Below, one piece after another: positions 42,809 to 51,159 of a stretch of 64,000 bases of DNA. The DNA is from Acidobacteriota bacterium. Lineage in GTDB: Bacteria; Acidobacteriota; Blastocatellia; RBC074. Position numbers and translations under genes: made by a program. Under the pieces are notes generated by a model. It was given only the letters and a program-made list of their open reading frames with translations. It searched no databases and had not been told where the DNA came from. Position 1 is the first letter of the stretch. Each line of letters opens with the position of its first letter. The stretch lies in NCBI GenBank assembly GCA_019639255.1, contig JAHBSF010000013.1:28822-92821 (forward strand), given 5' to 3'.

Positions 42809-43873
42809 ATGGCGAATGGACAGATCGATGAAGCAAAACTTCAGGCGTTTCTCGGCCGCGTGGTCGGAGATTTCGGGGCGGCGCTGAGCATGCCGCTTGC
42901 CTACATTGGATTGAAACTCGGTCTCTACGGCGCGCTCGCCGAAATCGGCCCGGCGACGCCGGCCGAACTCGCGGCGCATACGGGGACCGTAGAGCGGTAC
43001 GTGCGCGAGTGGCTGATCAATCAGGCTGCAAGCGGTTATGTCGAGTACGATCCGGCGACTGCCCGCTACAGTATGTCGCCCGAGCAGGCGCTGGCATTGA
43101 CCGATGAAGCGAGTCCTGCGTATGTAGGCGGGGGATTTTACGTCGTCAAGGCGATGTCGCGGGCCGTGGAGCGGATCGAGGAAGCGTTTCGTTCGGGCGG
43201 CGGCTTGCTCTGGGGCGAGCACGATCCGGATCTGTTTCTCGGCACGGAGCGCTTTTTCCGTCCCGGGTATGCTGCGCATCTGGTGGCGGAGTGGATTCCG
43301 GCGCTGAACGGCATTGAGGCGAAATTGCAGAAGGGCGGCATCGTTGCCGATATCGGATGCGGGCACGGCGCCTCGACGATCCTTATTGCGAAGGCATATC
43401 CGAACTCGCAATTCTACGGGTTCGACAATCACGCGCCGTCGATCGAGAGGGCGCGCGCGGCGGCCGAGGAAGCGGGGTTGTCGGATCGAGTGACTTTTGA
43501 AACAGCCAATGCGAGCGAGTTTCCCGGCGAATGGTACGATCTGGTGGCCTTCTTCGATTGCCTGCACGATATGGGGGATCCGGTCGGGGCGGCGCGCCGG
43601 GCCTGTGCATCGCTGGCAACCGACGGCAGCGCGATGATCGTAGAACCGATGGCGGGCAATGCGGTGGAGGAGAACATCAATCCGGTCGGACGCACCTACT
43701 CGGGAGCATCGACGCTATGCTGTACGGCCAACTCGCTGGCGCTTGGAGGGCCGGGGCTCGGGGCGGTAGCGACCGATTCGGCGTTGCGCGAGACGGTGCT
43801 CGGCGGCGGATTCTCATCGTTTGATCGCGTTGCCGAGACGCCATTCAACCGCATCTTCGAGGCGAGGCGGTGA
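42809..43873 (+). CDS. Class I SAM-dependent methyltransferase with N-terminal winged helix
   Basis: 354 residues with a strong Shine-Dalgarno (AAAGGAGG). The N-terminal part (GLKLGLYGALAEIGPATPAE, then the winged-helix-like TGTVERYVREWL) is a dimerisation/winged-helix domain of the O-methyltransferase kind. The Rossmann domain has motif I GIVADIGCGHGAST and the acidic motif II FYGFDNHAPS, followed by FFDCLHDMGDP. Small-molecule methyltransferases of this type are widespread and substrates vary; none is indicated by neighbours. The stretch after it (43874-44018) holds a decayed CGCGG-type repeat arm and no gene. Confidence 0.85.
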   Translation: MANGQIDEAKLQAFLGRVVGDFGAALSMPLAYIGLKLGLYGALAEIGPATPAELAAHTGTVERYVREWLINQAASGYVEYDPATARYSMSPEQALALTDEASPAYVGGGFYVVKAMSRAVERIEEAFRSGGGLLWGEHDPDLFLGTERFFRPGYAAHLVAEWIPALNGIEAKLQKGGIVADIGCGHGASTILIAKAYPNSQFYGFDNHAPSIERARAAAEEAGLSDRVTFETANASEFPGEWYDLVAFFDCLHDMGDPVGAARRACASLATDGSAMIVEPMAGNAVEENINPVGRTYSGASTLCCTANSLALGGPGLGAVATDSALRETVLGGGFSSFDRVAETPFNRIFEARR

Positions 43874-44018
43874 GTAATAGACGAGCCTGAAGAGAGAACG
43901 CGGGCGTAGAGCGCGCCCTTTCGCTCGATGACGGCGCCGGTGCGGGCTCAGGACATAGTGCTCCCTCCTTGGCCCCCCGACGTGATGTGTGGACGTGTGC
44001 GCTGAAAAGTGGATTAGG

Positions 44019-44780
44019 TTAAGCCGCCGCAATCCTCAGGCCTACAGCTCGGCCAGTCGTCGGCATTTGCACGAGCATGGGCATTTCATTCCAGGTGCGG
44101 CCTTCCAGAATGCGCCCGGTTTTCTTCTTGTTGACCCCGCCCCACTGTTTGAAGAAGAAAGGTACTCGAGCCTGAATGCACTGATCCCGAATATCTCTAG
44201 CCCACTCCTGTTTCATCGGGCGGGCGCCGGGCCCGGACTCGCCGCCGACAATCACCCAGTCGATCTTCTTGAGCTTCAGCTTGGACAGCGGGCCGAGGAG
44301 AGGTTCCAAAGAGAGAAACTTGATGTGCGCCTCGGTCTGGCGCAGGTGGTCAATTCGATATGTATATTTCTGGCTCTCGACGCTCACCCCCATCCACATA
44401 TTCGAGCGCCAAGGCAGCCGCGGGCTTATTTCTGCCAGACGATCTGATCGCTTGGTGAGTATCTGAAAACGATGCCAGTGCGCTTTGGCCATGACGTCGA
44501 AGACTTGAACAATGAATTCCTCCGGCACGTCGAGATGGAAGAGATCGCTCATCGAATTGACGAAGATCATCTGCGGCTTCTTCCAGCGGAGTGGCAGCTC
44601 TAGAGCCTGCGGTTGCAGGGTTAGATCAAATCCGTTGATATAGTTCCGTTGCCCCATTGCCTGTAGGCGCTTTGCCATTCGCTCTGCGTAACAGTGTTTG
44701 CATCCGGGACTGATTTTGGTGCATCCGGTGACGGGGTTCCATGTCGATTCAGTCCATTCGATTGTGGAATTTGTGGCCAT
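44019..44780 (-). CDS. DUF5131 family protein (phage Gp37/Gp68-like, three-Cys motif)
   Basis: 253 residues with Shine-Dalgarno AGGAGAAG. The N-terminus has [16 protein letters not shown] and a Cys-x6-Cys-x2-Cys cluster at 20, 27 and 30 ([11 protein letters not shown]), reminiscent of the Fe-S ligands of radical SAM enzymes though spaced differently. Further family motifs: [56 protein letters not shown] and FFKQWGG. The function of the family is not established. It follows the tcmP-like gene by 23 bases on the same strand, so the two form an operon; such a pairing is the reason TcmP is named three-Cys-motif partner. The pair looks horizontally acquired (AT-richer than surroundings). Confidence 0.88.
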   Translation of the reverse strand: MATNSTIEWTESTWNPVTGCTKISPGCKHCYAERMAKRLQAMGQRNYINGFDLTLQPQALELPLRWKKPQMIFVNSMSDLFHLDVPEEFIVQVFDVMAKAHWHRFQILTKRSDRLAEISPRLPWRSNMWMGVSVESQKYTYRIDHLRQTEAHIKFLSLEPLLGPLSKLKLKKIDWVIVGGESGPGARPMKQEWARDIRDQCIQARVPFFFKQWGGVNKKKTGRILEGRTWNEMPMLVQMPTTGRAVGLRIAAA

Positions 44781-44803
44781 AGTCTTCTCCTGCGATCATG
44801 TTG

Positions 44804-45937
44804 TCAGTTCTTAAAGTAGCACGCGACTCTTCGCCCCTGTCTATTTCCTATATACGCTGAATTGCGCCTAATTTCCCTCCCATCTAATGCATCGACTTTG
44901 AAATCAGGTCGGGTTTTGAGCCAGTTCCTGAGTATCTCATTGCTGTGTTTAGGTAGGCGACCATTCTCAAGGCTAAAGACAAAAATCTCTTCATTTGTTC
45001 GTGAATTTGCAGATTTGATGAAGACCTCCAATTCATTTTCCCAATCGCTAAGCCCAAATGCGCCAAACATAGGTGGAGTGTTATGCGGATCGTAGCCTTC
45101 CCCGAATGTTTTATCGATACTCCACTGGGCTTCTACCATTTTCTCAAGGCCACGAAGGCTGCTTGTGAAAAACAGCAAGCAGTATGTATTGGCCCCATGT
45201 TTCATTGTGAATCTGCAGACGTATCTTTGTTGTCCGGCCAGGAATATCCTGAATCCTGCTTGCAGTTGGGTAATGAAATCCTCTGGTGATGAAAACTTTG
45301 GCACGCCTCCTGGAAACAACTCCTGTAGAAAATCGGCAAGGTGTTTCCCGCCTGCGAAGGGGGCCGAAATAGCCTTTGACGCAAATCTATACATGTGAGA
45401 CGCCGGCAGAAAAAGCAGCATTTCTATATTCGGGTTACGCAGGGCCTCTCGAATCTCTGCCGGCTTGATCATTTTGTAGCCGTAAGGATCGACAAACAGA
45501 AGCCCTTTTGATTGTGGGGCCGCTCCTACAGTTCGTAGGATTTCGGGGAGGATGTTCTCGTAATCTTCGTTCGTATAACGAATATTAACATTGCTGGGAC
45601 AGAATATAGTCGCCGCCGCCTCTCTTACCCTGTCGATTTTATATTTCCTATCTTCAATTTCGGACAATCCATTGTCATTGAACCATATCGAGCAGTTGGG
45701 GCAGGTATTTTCGTTGCGACGGTAGTGATCCTCGATCGCGTCCAAAGCGATGATTGGACTTCCTCTCCTCCCATTCGCATAAATCCCTTCGCCACACATC
45801 ACGTCGAAGAGAAAGATCTGATCAACGGAAGAGACGCGGCTCAAAATATTCAAGTAAATCGACCAATAACGGCCATATAAGGCAACTTTCGCCTGAGAGT
45901 GCTCGGCTAAATCGATCTTTACATCACCGGCGTTCAT
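44804..45937 (-). CDS. tcmP: Three-Cys-motif partner protein TcmP
   Basis: 377 residues from ATG at 45937 (Shine-Dalgarno AGAGGGAAG); a longer frame upstream reads low-complexity Gly/Arg and is not favoured. The N-terminal segment YWSIYLNILSRVSSVDQIFL leads into FDVMCGEGIYANGRRGSP, which resembles SAM-binding motif I, and GLLFVDPYGYKMIKPAEI holds a DPYG at about 150-153 in the place of a methyltransferase motif IV. A CPNC pair lies near 79-82. Base composition is clearly more AT-rich than in neighbouring genes, pointing to transfer. It probably acts with the DUF5131 protein encoded immediately downstream. The biochemical role of this pair is unknown to me; modification of a nucleic acid is a guess from the motifs. 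Confidence 0.85.
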   Translation of the reverse strand: MNAGDVKIDLAEHSQAKVALYGRYWSIYLNILSRVSSVDQIFLFDVMCGEGIYANGRRGSPIIALDAIEDHYRRNENTCPNCSIWFNDNGLSEIEDRKYKIDRVREAAATIFCPSNVNIRYTNEDYENILPEILRTVGAAPQSKGLLFVDPYGYKMIKPAEIREALRNPNIEMLLFLPASHMYRFASKAISAPFAGGKHLADFLQELFPGGVPKFSSPEDFITQLQAGFRIFLAGQQRYVCRFTMKHGANTYCLLFFTSSLRGLEKMVEAQWSIDKTFGEGYDPHNTPPMFGAFGLSDWENELEVFIKSANSRTNEEIFVFSLENGRLPKHSNEILRNWLKTRPDFKVDALDGREIRRNSAYIGNRQGRRVACYFKN

Positions 45938-46138
45938 CGGAACTTCCCTCTGTAATATTATTCGAGCGATTTCCAGCCCTGCTTCTCCACCGTCGCCCAC
46001 CACTCTCCCGTCGCCACCGCCTCGCCCGTTCCACCTCTGCCCCAAACATCGCCGGCACGGTCTCAGCCGCCGCGGTGAGGACTTCGGTGGTGGGTGATCT
46101 GGTGGCCGCTCTGTGTAGCAGCCACCAGTCGCATCTCC

Positions 46139-46696
46139 TTAGAACCGGAACACCACGCCTGCCATGACGCGCCCGTTCGAGAACCAGTCGCCATCAGCAC
46201 GCACCGGAATGTAATCGGCCTGAATAATCCTGACGGCGAATTTCTCGCTCAGGTTTATATCGGCCCCACCCCCAAACGCCATTGCGAAATTGGTCCCGCG
46301 AGTCGAGGCGCTGACGCCCGGAGCCGACACGCTCGCGCTTGAGTTCGCGCCGCCGAATAGCGCGTGCACGAATCCCGTGACGCGCTCAGAGCGTGCGTGC
46401 AGGCGCGGCCCTGCCATAAAGAGATTCACGTTGACGTTCGTGTCGATTCGGGTATTGCCGATCTGGAAATCGAGATTGCCGCGGCCATAGCTGTATTCGC
46501 CAGTAATACCGAGCCATTTATTCAGGTTTCCCGTCAGGCTAATCCCGAATCCGTGTGCCGTAAGTCTGTCAATGTCGGCGTCAAGCGAGCCGAATGCGTA
46601 GCCGGCAAACACGTCTACTTTCGGCGTGTCGGTCTGGGCGACAGCCGTGAGTGAGCAGAGCGTGACGAGCGTGAGAGTAGTCAAGAGTCTTTTCAT
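46139..46696 (-). CDS. Outer-membrane beta-barrel protein (OmpA/OmpW-like porin fold)
   Basis: 185 residues with Shine-Dalgarno AAAGGAG. Signal peptide MKRLLTTLTLVTLCSLTAVA. The mature protein alternates polar and hydrophobic residues in short strands (VDVFAGYAFGSL, WLGITGEYSYGRG, NLFMAGPRLHA) and ends in Phe (GVVFRF), the classic C-terminal signature for outer-membrane insertion by BAM. Small eight-strand barrels of this kind are common; the role is unknown. No gene is visible in the 200 bases between it and the TcmP start. Confidence 0.85.
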   Translation of the reverse strand: MKRLLTTLTLVTLCSLTAVAQTDTPKVDVFAGYAFGSLDADIDRLTAHGFGISLTGNLNKWLGITGEYSYGRGNLDFQIGNTRIDTNVNVNLFMAGPRLHARSERVTGFVHALFGGANSSASVSAPGVSASTRGTNFAMAFGGGADINLSEKFAVRIIQADYIPVRADGDWFSNGRVMAGVVFRF

Positions 46697-46890
46697 GTTG
46701 TTCTCCTTTGGCTGAAGGTTGATATTGCCGAGCGGCTGAGGCTCGGTGTTTGCGAGTTGACTACGAGCGACGCGCTATCTCTTGTCGGCGTCGAGCCATA
46801 AAATACCCTCCCCGCTTTAACATCGAGGTGGTTGGCCGGCTGGAGAGCTATCTCCGCGCCGCTCGTGATATTAGAACACGTCGGCAAATC
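46697..46890. other. Gene-free spacer upstream of the beta-barrel gene
   Basis: No open frame of credible length, no repeat of the main family and no clear -35/-10 pair. It is the divergent region between the beta-barrel gene (minus) and the repeat plus umuD (plus). Confidence 0.4.
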
Positions 46891-47003
46891 GCCGGCAATT
46901 CTCGGTTTGGGGGAAAGAGAGATAACGGAACAAACAGAAATGTACGGAACAAACGGAAAGTTTGGCAATTTCCGTAGTTTTCGTCTATTTCTGTTGGTTC
47001 CGT
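46891..47003. repeat. Palindromic intergenic repeat, copy 17, with left outer box
   Basis: Left outer box GCCGGCAATTCTCGGTTTGG, core from 46918. Both arms read AACAGAAAT where other copies read AACGAAAT, a shared change; the outermost part of the right arm is degraded. Located upstream of umuD; the stretch from its end to the umuD start (47004-47178) has no gene. Confidence 0.88.
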
Positions 47004-47178
47004 TTAAGGAAATCAGGTGAATCGTATGAAGTGACTGGCATTATTCAGTTTTTCCGTTCCATCACTTTTGATTACACCCGGTGACGAGGGCGGAACCCAG
47101 CCTGATTGGTTGAATCCTGATCTTCCGTGTATTATGTCCGCACACAACGACAACGCGGGCAAACAACACGGAGGTTTT

Positions 47179-47643
47179 ATGCAGGGGAAGGTTTGCCCGA
47201 GGAAGAGGGATTTCTATCCGAACGTTGCCGGTATCTTTAAAGCACGCACGACAGGCGCGCTCAGTCGCCCCATCTATGCCGCCCGCGTTTCGGCCGGTTT
47301 TCCATCGCCCGCCGATGATTATCTGGAAGGCCGTCTTGATCTCAACCGCCACCTGATCCGTCATCCGATCGCCACCTACTATGTGCGCGTCGTCGGCGAT
47401 TCGATGATCGGCGAAAACATCCACGACGGGGATCTGCTCATCGTGGATCGCGCCGAGGATGCAGCCGACGGCGACATTGTCGTCGCTCGCGTCGATGGAG
47501 AATTCTGCGTCAAACGCCTGCATGTCAACGGCGACGGCGCACGCCTCTGCTCGGCCAATCCAAAATACCCGGATATCGAACTCCTGCCCGAGACCGATTG
47601 GGAGGTCTGGGGCAAGGTGATTTACTCGGTCCGTCGGCATTAA
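47179..47643 (+). CDS. umuD: UmuD-like SOS mutagenesis protein (S24 self-cleaving)
   Basis: 154 residues from ATG at 47179, five bases after GGAGG; an earlier in-frame start at 47068 lacks such support. The cleavage site is ARVSAGFPSPADDY (Ala39-Gly40). The catalytic Ser75 (GDSM) and Lys112 (VKRL) are 37 residues apart, as in E. coli UmuD (60 and 97). RecA-stimulated self-cleavage would yield UmuD', which activates the UmuC polymerase. umuC starts 21 bases downstream. I did not identify a LexA operator. Confidence 0.93.
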   Translation: MQGKVCPRKRDFYPNVAGIFKARTTGALSRPIYAARVSAGFPSPADDYLEGRLDLNRHLIRHPIATYYVRVVGDSMIGENIHDGDLLIVDRAEDAADGDIVVARVDGEFCVKRLHVNGDGARLCSANPKYPDIELLPETDWEVWGKVIYSVRRH

Positions 47644-47664
47644 AAATCGGCGTTCGGATTTCTT

Positions 47665-48945
47665 ATGTCGATCGCACTTGTCGACGCAAACAACTTCTAC
47701 TGCTCGTGCGAGCGGGTCTTCGCGGCCCGCCTGCACGGGCGGCCCGTGGTCGTGCTGTCGAACAACGACGGCTGCATCATTGCCCGGAGCGAGGAGGCGA
47801 AGGCGCTCGGCCTGAAGATGGGAACGCCCATCTTCCAGGTGCGCGAGTTGATCGAGCGCAACAGGGTCGAGGTTTTCAGTTCGAATTACGAGCTGTACGG
47901 CGACATCTCGGCGCGGCTGCACGAGGTTCTGCACGACTTCTCGCCCGAGGTCGAGCACTACTCGATCGACGAGTCGTTCCTGCGCCTGGACGCTTCGCGT
48001 CGGCAGACGCTCGATTCGATCGGCCGGGAGATCCGCAACCGGGTCCGGAAGCTGACGGGCATTCCCGTCTCGATCGGAATCGCCGAAACCAAGACGCTCG
48101 CCAAGATCGCCGGCTACCACGCGAAGCGCTCGAAGAAAACCCGCGGCGTGCTGGATTTGACCGGGTCGCCGCATCAGGAACGGGCGCTCGGACTGACGCC
48201 GGTCGAAGAGGTTTGGGGAATCGGGTCGCGGTACGGTGAGATGTTGCGCGGCTCGGGCATCGAGACGGCGCTGGATCTGCGCGAGGCGGCTGATGACTGG
48301 GTGCGGCAACATCTGACCGTCGTCGGACTGCGCACGGTCCACGAACTGCGCGGCGTGCCGTGTCTGTCGCTGGAGATCGTGCCGGCGACGCGCAAAACGG
48401 TGACGGTCTCGCGTTCATTCGGCGCCGAGGTTGAAACCCTGTGCGATCTGCGCGCGGCGATCGCCTTCTACGTCAGCCGTGCGGCCGAGAAGCTGCGCCG
48501 CCACAAACTGGCCGCCGGAATGATCACTATATTCATCGAGACCAACCGGTTCAAAGACGATCGTCCTTACGTCGGATCGGCGACGCTCCAACTCGCACCG
48601 CTGACCGATGCAACGCCGGAGATGCTCGCCGTCGCGGCATGCGGTCTCGAATCGATCTTCCGACCCGGGCGCAGGTACAAGAAAGCCGGCGTGACGCTTG
48701 GCGAATTGGCTCCGATCGAAACGCTCACTCGTCGGCTGTGGGGCGACGACGAGAATGAAAGAATGAAGATCCTGATGCAGACGGTCGATTGCCTCAACGC
48801 GAAGTTCGGACGGGACGTTTTGCGCTGGGGAATGTTTGTCAATCAGGGGACGTGGCGGACGCGGTTTGGGAAACGGTCGCCGCGGTACACTACAAAATGG
48901 ATGGAGATTTTGCAGATCGGCAGCAATTCCCGGTTTAAGAAATAA
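47665..48945 (+). CDS. umuC: UmuC, Y-family translesion DNA polymerase V subunit
   Basis: 426 residues. Y-family catalytic motifs: [16 protein letters not shown] with the first Asp, [15 protein letters not shown], and [11 protein letters not shown] with the Asp-Glu pair. The helix-hairpin-helix region ([20 protein letters not shown]) and little finger domain follow, plus a C-terminal DUF4113-type end ([13 protein letters not shown]). It copies past DNA lesions with UmuD'. The final residues (SNSRFKK) and stop are encoded by the outer box of a repeat. Confidence 0.95.
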   Translation: MSIALVDANNFYCSCERVFAARLHGRPVVVLSNNDGCIIARSEEAKALGLKMGTPIFQVRELIERNRVEVFSSNYELYGDISARLHEVLHDFSPEVEHYSIDESFLRLDASRRQTLDSIGREIRNRVRKLTGIPVSIGIAETKTLAKIAGYHAKRSKKTRGVLDLTGSPHQERALGLTPVEEVWGIGSRYGEMLRGSGIETALDLREAADDWVRQHLTVVGLRTVHELRGVPCLSLEIVPATRKTVTVSRSFGAEVETLCDLRAAIAFYVSRAAEKLRRHKLAAGMITIFIETNRFKDDRPYVGSATLQLAPLTDATPEMLAVAACGLESIFRPGRRYKKAGVTLGELAPIETLTRRLWGDDENERMKILMQTVDCLNAKFGRDVLRWGMFVNQGTWRTRFGKRSPRYTTKWMEILQIGSNSRFKK

Positions 48946-49023
48946 ACAAACCACGGAATACGCAGAACACACGAAAGTGGCGAAAAAAAGCTCGCCAGTT
49001 CCGTGATTTCCGCTGCTTCCGTC
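48919..49023. repeat. Palindromic repeat, variant with outer box, overlapping the end of umuC
   Basis: Outer box GGCAGCAATTCCCGGTTTAA inside the umuC end, then ACCACGGAATACGCAGAACA and a central GGCGA/TCGCC hairpin. The right arm reads (reverse) GACGGAAGCAGCGGAAATCA. It resembles the CGCGGAA variant and ends against the vapC stop. Confidence 0.75.
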
Positions 49024-49443
49024 TCAGGAAATGTCAGCGACCCAGCACAGATGCGCGGCCAGATGGCGTGCGCTGACGGCTCGATAAAACTTTTCATCCG
49101 CCGTCGCCATCCGGCAACCGAGCGATACGGCCAGCGCCAGATACATCCAGTCGTAAACCGTTTGCGCCGATTTGACGGCCCCCTCGAAAGCCGGCTTCAG
49201 CAGCGCGGCCGTCGGATAGATAATGAACGGAACATCCGTAAAGGCGGCGATGATATTTCGCCCCTGGAGTTCGGTCAACTCTCGGCGCGCGATTTTCTTC
49301 CAGACGATATTGCCGAATTCCGGAACGATCAGATCCGGCGCACACAGTTCGTGCACCGGATCGAGCAACCGCTCGGCCGCATCGGAATGCACTTCCGGCA
49401 CGTACCATTTGACGGCCAGACTCGCATCGACGACGTACTTCAT
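49024..49443 (-). CDS. vapC: VapC-like PIN-domain ribonuclease toxin
   Basis: 139 residues. PIN-domain acidic residues are present: Asp6 (YVVDASLAVKWYVPE), Glu42 (IVPEFGN), Asp98 (TVYDWMYLALA) and Asp116 (MATADEKFY). The start ATG overlaps the antitoxin stop by four bases, the usual arrangement. VapC toxins cleave tRNA or rRNA when not bound by VapB. Confidence 0.93.
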   Translation of the reverse strand: MKYVVDASLAVKWYVPEVHSDAAERLLDPVHELCAPDLIVPEFGNIVWKKIARRELTELQGRNIIAAFTDVPFIIYPTAALLKPAFEGAVKSAQTVYDWMYLALAVSLGCRMATADEKFYRAVSARHLAAHLCWVADIS

Positions 49444-49670
49444 CGACGACGATCCTCTCTCAGCAACGCCACGCTGTCGCGGTGCGGGCGTTTGCCGAGC
49501 GAACGGCGAATCTTCGCCGCTACCGCGCGTGCATCCATCATTCGCTTCCGCGCGGCGTGATCGAGAATAAGCTTCAACTCGGCCTGCAGGGACCTGCCCT
49601 GCATTTCCGCTTGCGCCTTGAGCGCATCCAGAGTTTCCACCGAAACGTCCCGCACCAATACATCGGGCAT
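49440..49670 (-). CDS. vapB: FitA/VapB-like ribbon-helix-helix antitoxin
   Basis: 76 residues from ATG at 49670 (Shine-Dalgarno AAAGGAG). The N-terminal half is a ribbon-helix-helix DNA-binding fold (MPDVLVRDVSVETLDALKAQ, then AEMQGRSLQAELKLIL); the basic C-terminal tail would wrap the toxin. It overlaps vapC and likely represses its own promoter. Confidence 0.9.
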   Translation of the reverse strand: MPDVLVRDVSVETLDALKAQAEMQGRSLQAELKLILDHAARKRMMDARAVAAKIRRSLGKRPHRDSVALLREDRRR

Positions 49671-49700
49671 AATCACTGCTCCTTTCGGCAATCCCGGTAG

Positions 49701-49719
49701 TGATAGCATAATGATAGCA
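49701..49719 (-). promoter_or_regulatory. Putative VapB operator: two direct repeats of TGCTATCA
   Basis: On the minus strand, TGCTATCA occurs twice with an 11-base period, one helical turn, about 30 bases upstream of the antitoxin start. Ribbon-helix-helix dimers typically bind such paired sites. The segment also contains a CATTAT that could be a -10. Confidence 0.45.
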
Positions 49720-49737
49720 CTTCCGTCCGGCAGGGAG

Positions 49738-49780
49738 AAGAGAACGCGGAATGCGCGGAAAGGAAGACGCGGAACCGTCA
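49738..49780. repeat. Partial CGCGGAA-type repeat arm
   Basis: AGAGAACGCGGAATGCGCGG followed by AAAGGAAGACGCGGAA. This is the left arm of the variant family, with no matching right arm. Confidence 0.65.
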
Positions 49781-49872
49781 TTTCCCGCTCACGCTCTATT
49801 TCGACTTGCAGGATATTTCGAGTTTTGACATTTCAAACTTCGGGAAATGACAGGTTTGTTTATCGAAAAGTA

Positions 49873-49950
<78 letters not shown>

Positions 49951-50115
49951 CACAGGTGCGGCTGAAAGACTCCGTCTTTGTATCACGCGCGGCCGCAACA
50001 CATCAACCGGCGAACATCAGCCGGCGAACAACGACCGCTGAATATCGATCGCCGGACAACAATCGTTGATCCGGTGCATTGCGGCAATCATTCCAAATCC
50101 GCTTCAGATGTCGAA

Positions 50116-50988
50116 CTATTTCAGGGAGCTGATGCGGCGCACGTCTCCCTGCTCGCGTGCAAACAACCGGCGCAGCAGCCCCGGCCGTTGGCGCGTGAGT
50201 TTGCGTCGGATCTTGTTTATCACCGCCTCGGTCGCCGCTTCTCCGGCAGCGATCATCTCGGGCGCCCTTCTCAGGTCATCCGGGCGTATGTGCCCGATTT
50301 TCGGAATAACCACTATATCGGCGTCCTGATAAAGATACGACACCGTATGCCGGCCCATTACGGAAAGCGACTGCGCCATGACGGTGAACATGTTTGTGGG
50401 CGGCGAAATCGGCTGGTGCTGCGAATTGACGTCCACCGCGATGACGATATCCGCTCCCATCATTCGCGCAACCGAAGCCGGAAGGTGGCCCACAACTCCG
50501 CCGTCTACCATCAATCGGCCGTTGACTTCTACGGGCGTGTAATAGACCGGCATGGCGCAGCTTGCGCGTATCGCAAGCGGCAGGTTGCCTTCGGTGAAAA
50601 CCACCATTCTGCCCGTTTGGATGTCGGTCGCTACGGCGCCGAGGGGCAGCCGCAGCTTCTCGAATTCCAGGACGGGAAACCTTGTGCGAATGTATTCCTC
50701 GGTTCGCGCGTTGCTGTAAAAACCGAGCTTGGATACCGTAACGCGCCCGAGATCGCTCCAGCGGATCGTTTTGGTCAATTCCTGGATCTGATCGGGCGAA
50801 AGTCCCGAGGCGTATGCCCCGCCTATGAGCGAACCGACGCTTGTTCCGGCAATGAGATCTATCGGTATGCCGTGTTTTTCCAGAACCCGGAGCACGCCTA
50901 TGTGCGATGTGCCGCGCGCCATGCCGCCGCCGAGTGCAAGACCCACTACGGGCCGCGGCTTATTGTTCCCATTGTTCTCGCTCGCCAT
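50116..50988 (-). CDS. Patatin-like phospholipase family protein
   Basis: 290 residues from ATG at 50988 (AGAGGG upstream). The oxyanion loop is LALGGGMARGTSHIGVL, the nucleophile elbow AGTSVGSLIGG, and the catalytic dyad Asp lies in MVDGGVVGHLP. Bacterial RssA/patatin proteins hydrolyse acyl esters of phospholipids or lipoproteins. No signal peptide, so cytoplasmic or membrane-associated. The 166-base spacer to the tRNA-Arg gene holds degenerate direct repeats around CCGGCGAACA (49999-50070). Confidence 0.92.
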   Translation of the reverse strand: MASENNGNNKPRPVVGLALGGGMARGTSHIGVLRVLEKHGIPIDLIAGTSVGSLIGGAYASGLSPDQIQELTKTIRWSDLGRVTVSKLGFYSNARTEEYIRTRFPVLEFEKLRLPLGAVATDIQTGRMVVFTEGNLPLAIRASCAMPVYYTPVEVNGRLMVDGGVVGHLPASVARMMGADIVIAVDVNSQHQPISPPTNMFTVMAQSLSVMGRHTVSYLYQDADIVVIPKIGHIRPDDLRRAPEMIAAGEAATEAVINKIRRKLTRQRPGLLRRLFAREQGDVRRISSLK

Positions 50989-51159
50989 ATGCCCTCTGCC
51001 TCTATTGCATTCGTTCCGTGCTTTGGATGGCGGAGATTCTAGCAAAGATGTCCGGCTGCGGAACGCTAAAATCTCGTATGTATGGCCGCTTTGCTGCAAC
51101 TGGGGTAGAATGCCTGCCGCCGGTACATCAATAGAACATTTAACGAATAAAGCGATCTT

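Noticed and set aside
43874..44018. Left attachment site duplicated from the tRNA-Arg 3' end
   Set aside because: I found no match to the tRNA 3' sequence there, and no integrase gene, so island integration at the tRNA is not supported directly.
45938..46045. N-terminal extension of TcmP
   Set aside because: Gly/Arg-rich low-complexity segment; the ATG at 45937 has a good Shine-Dalgarno.
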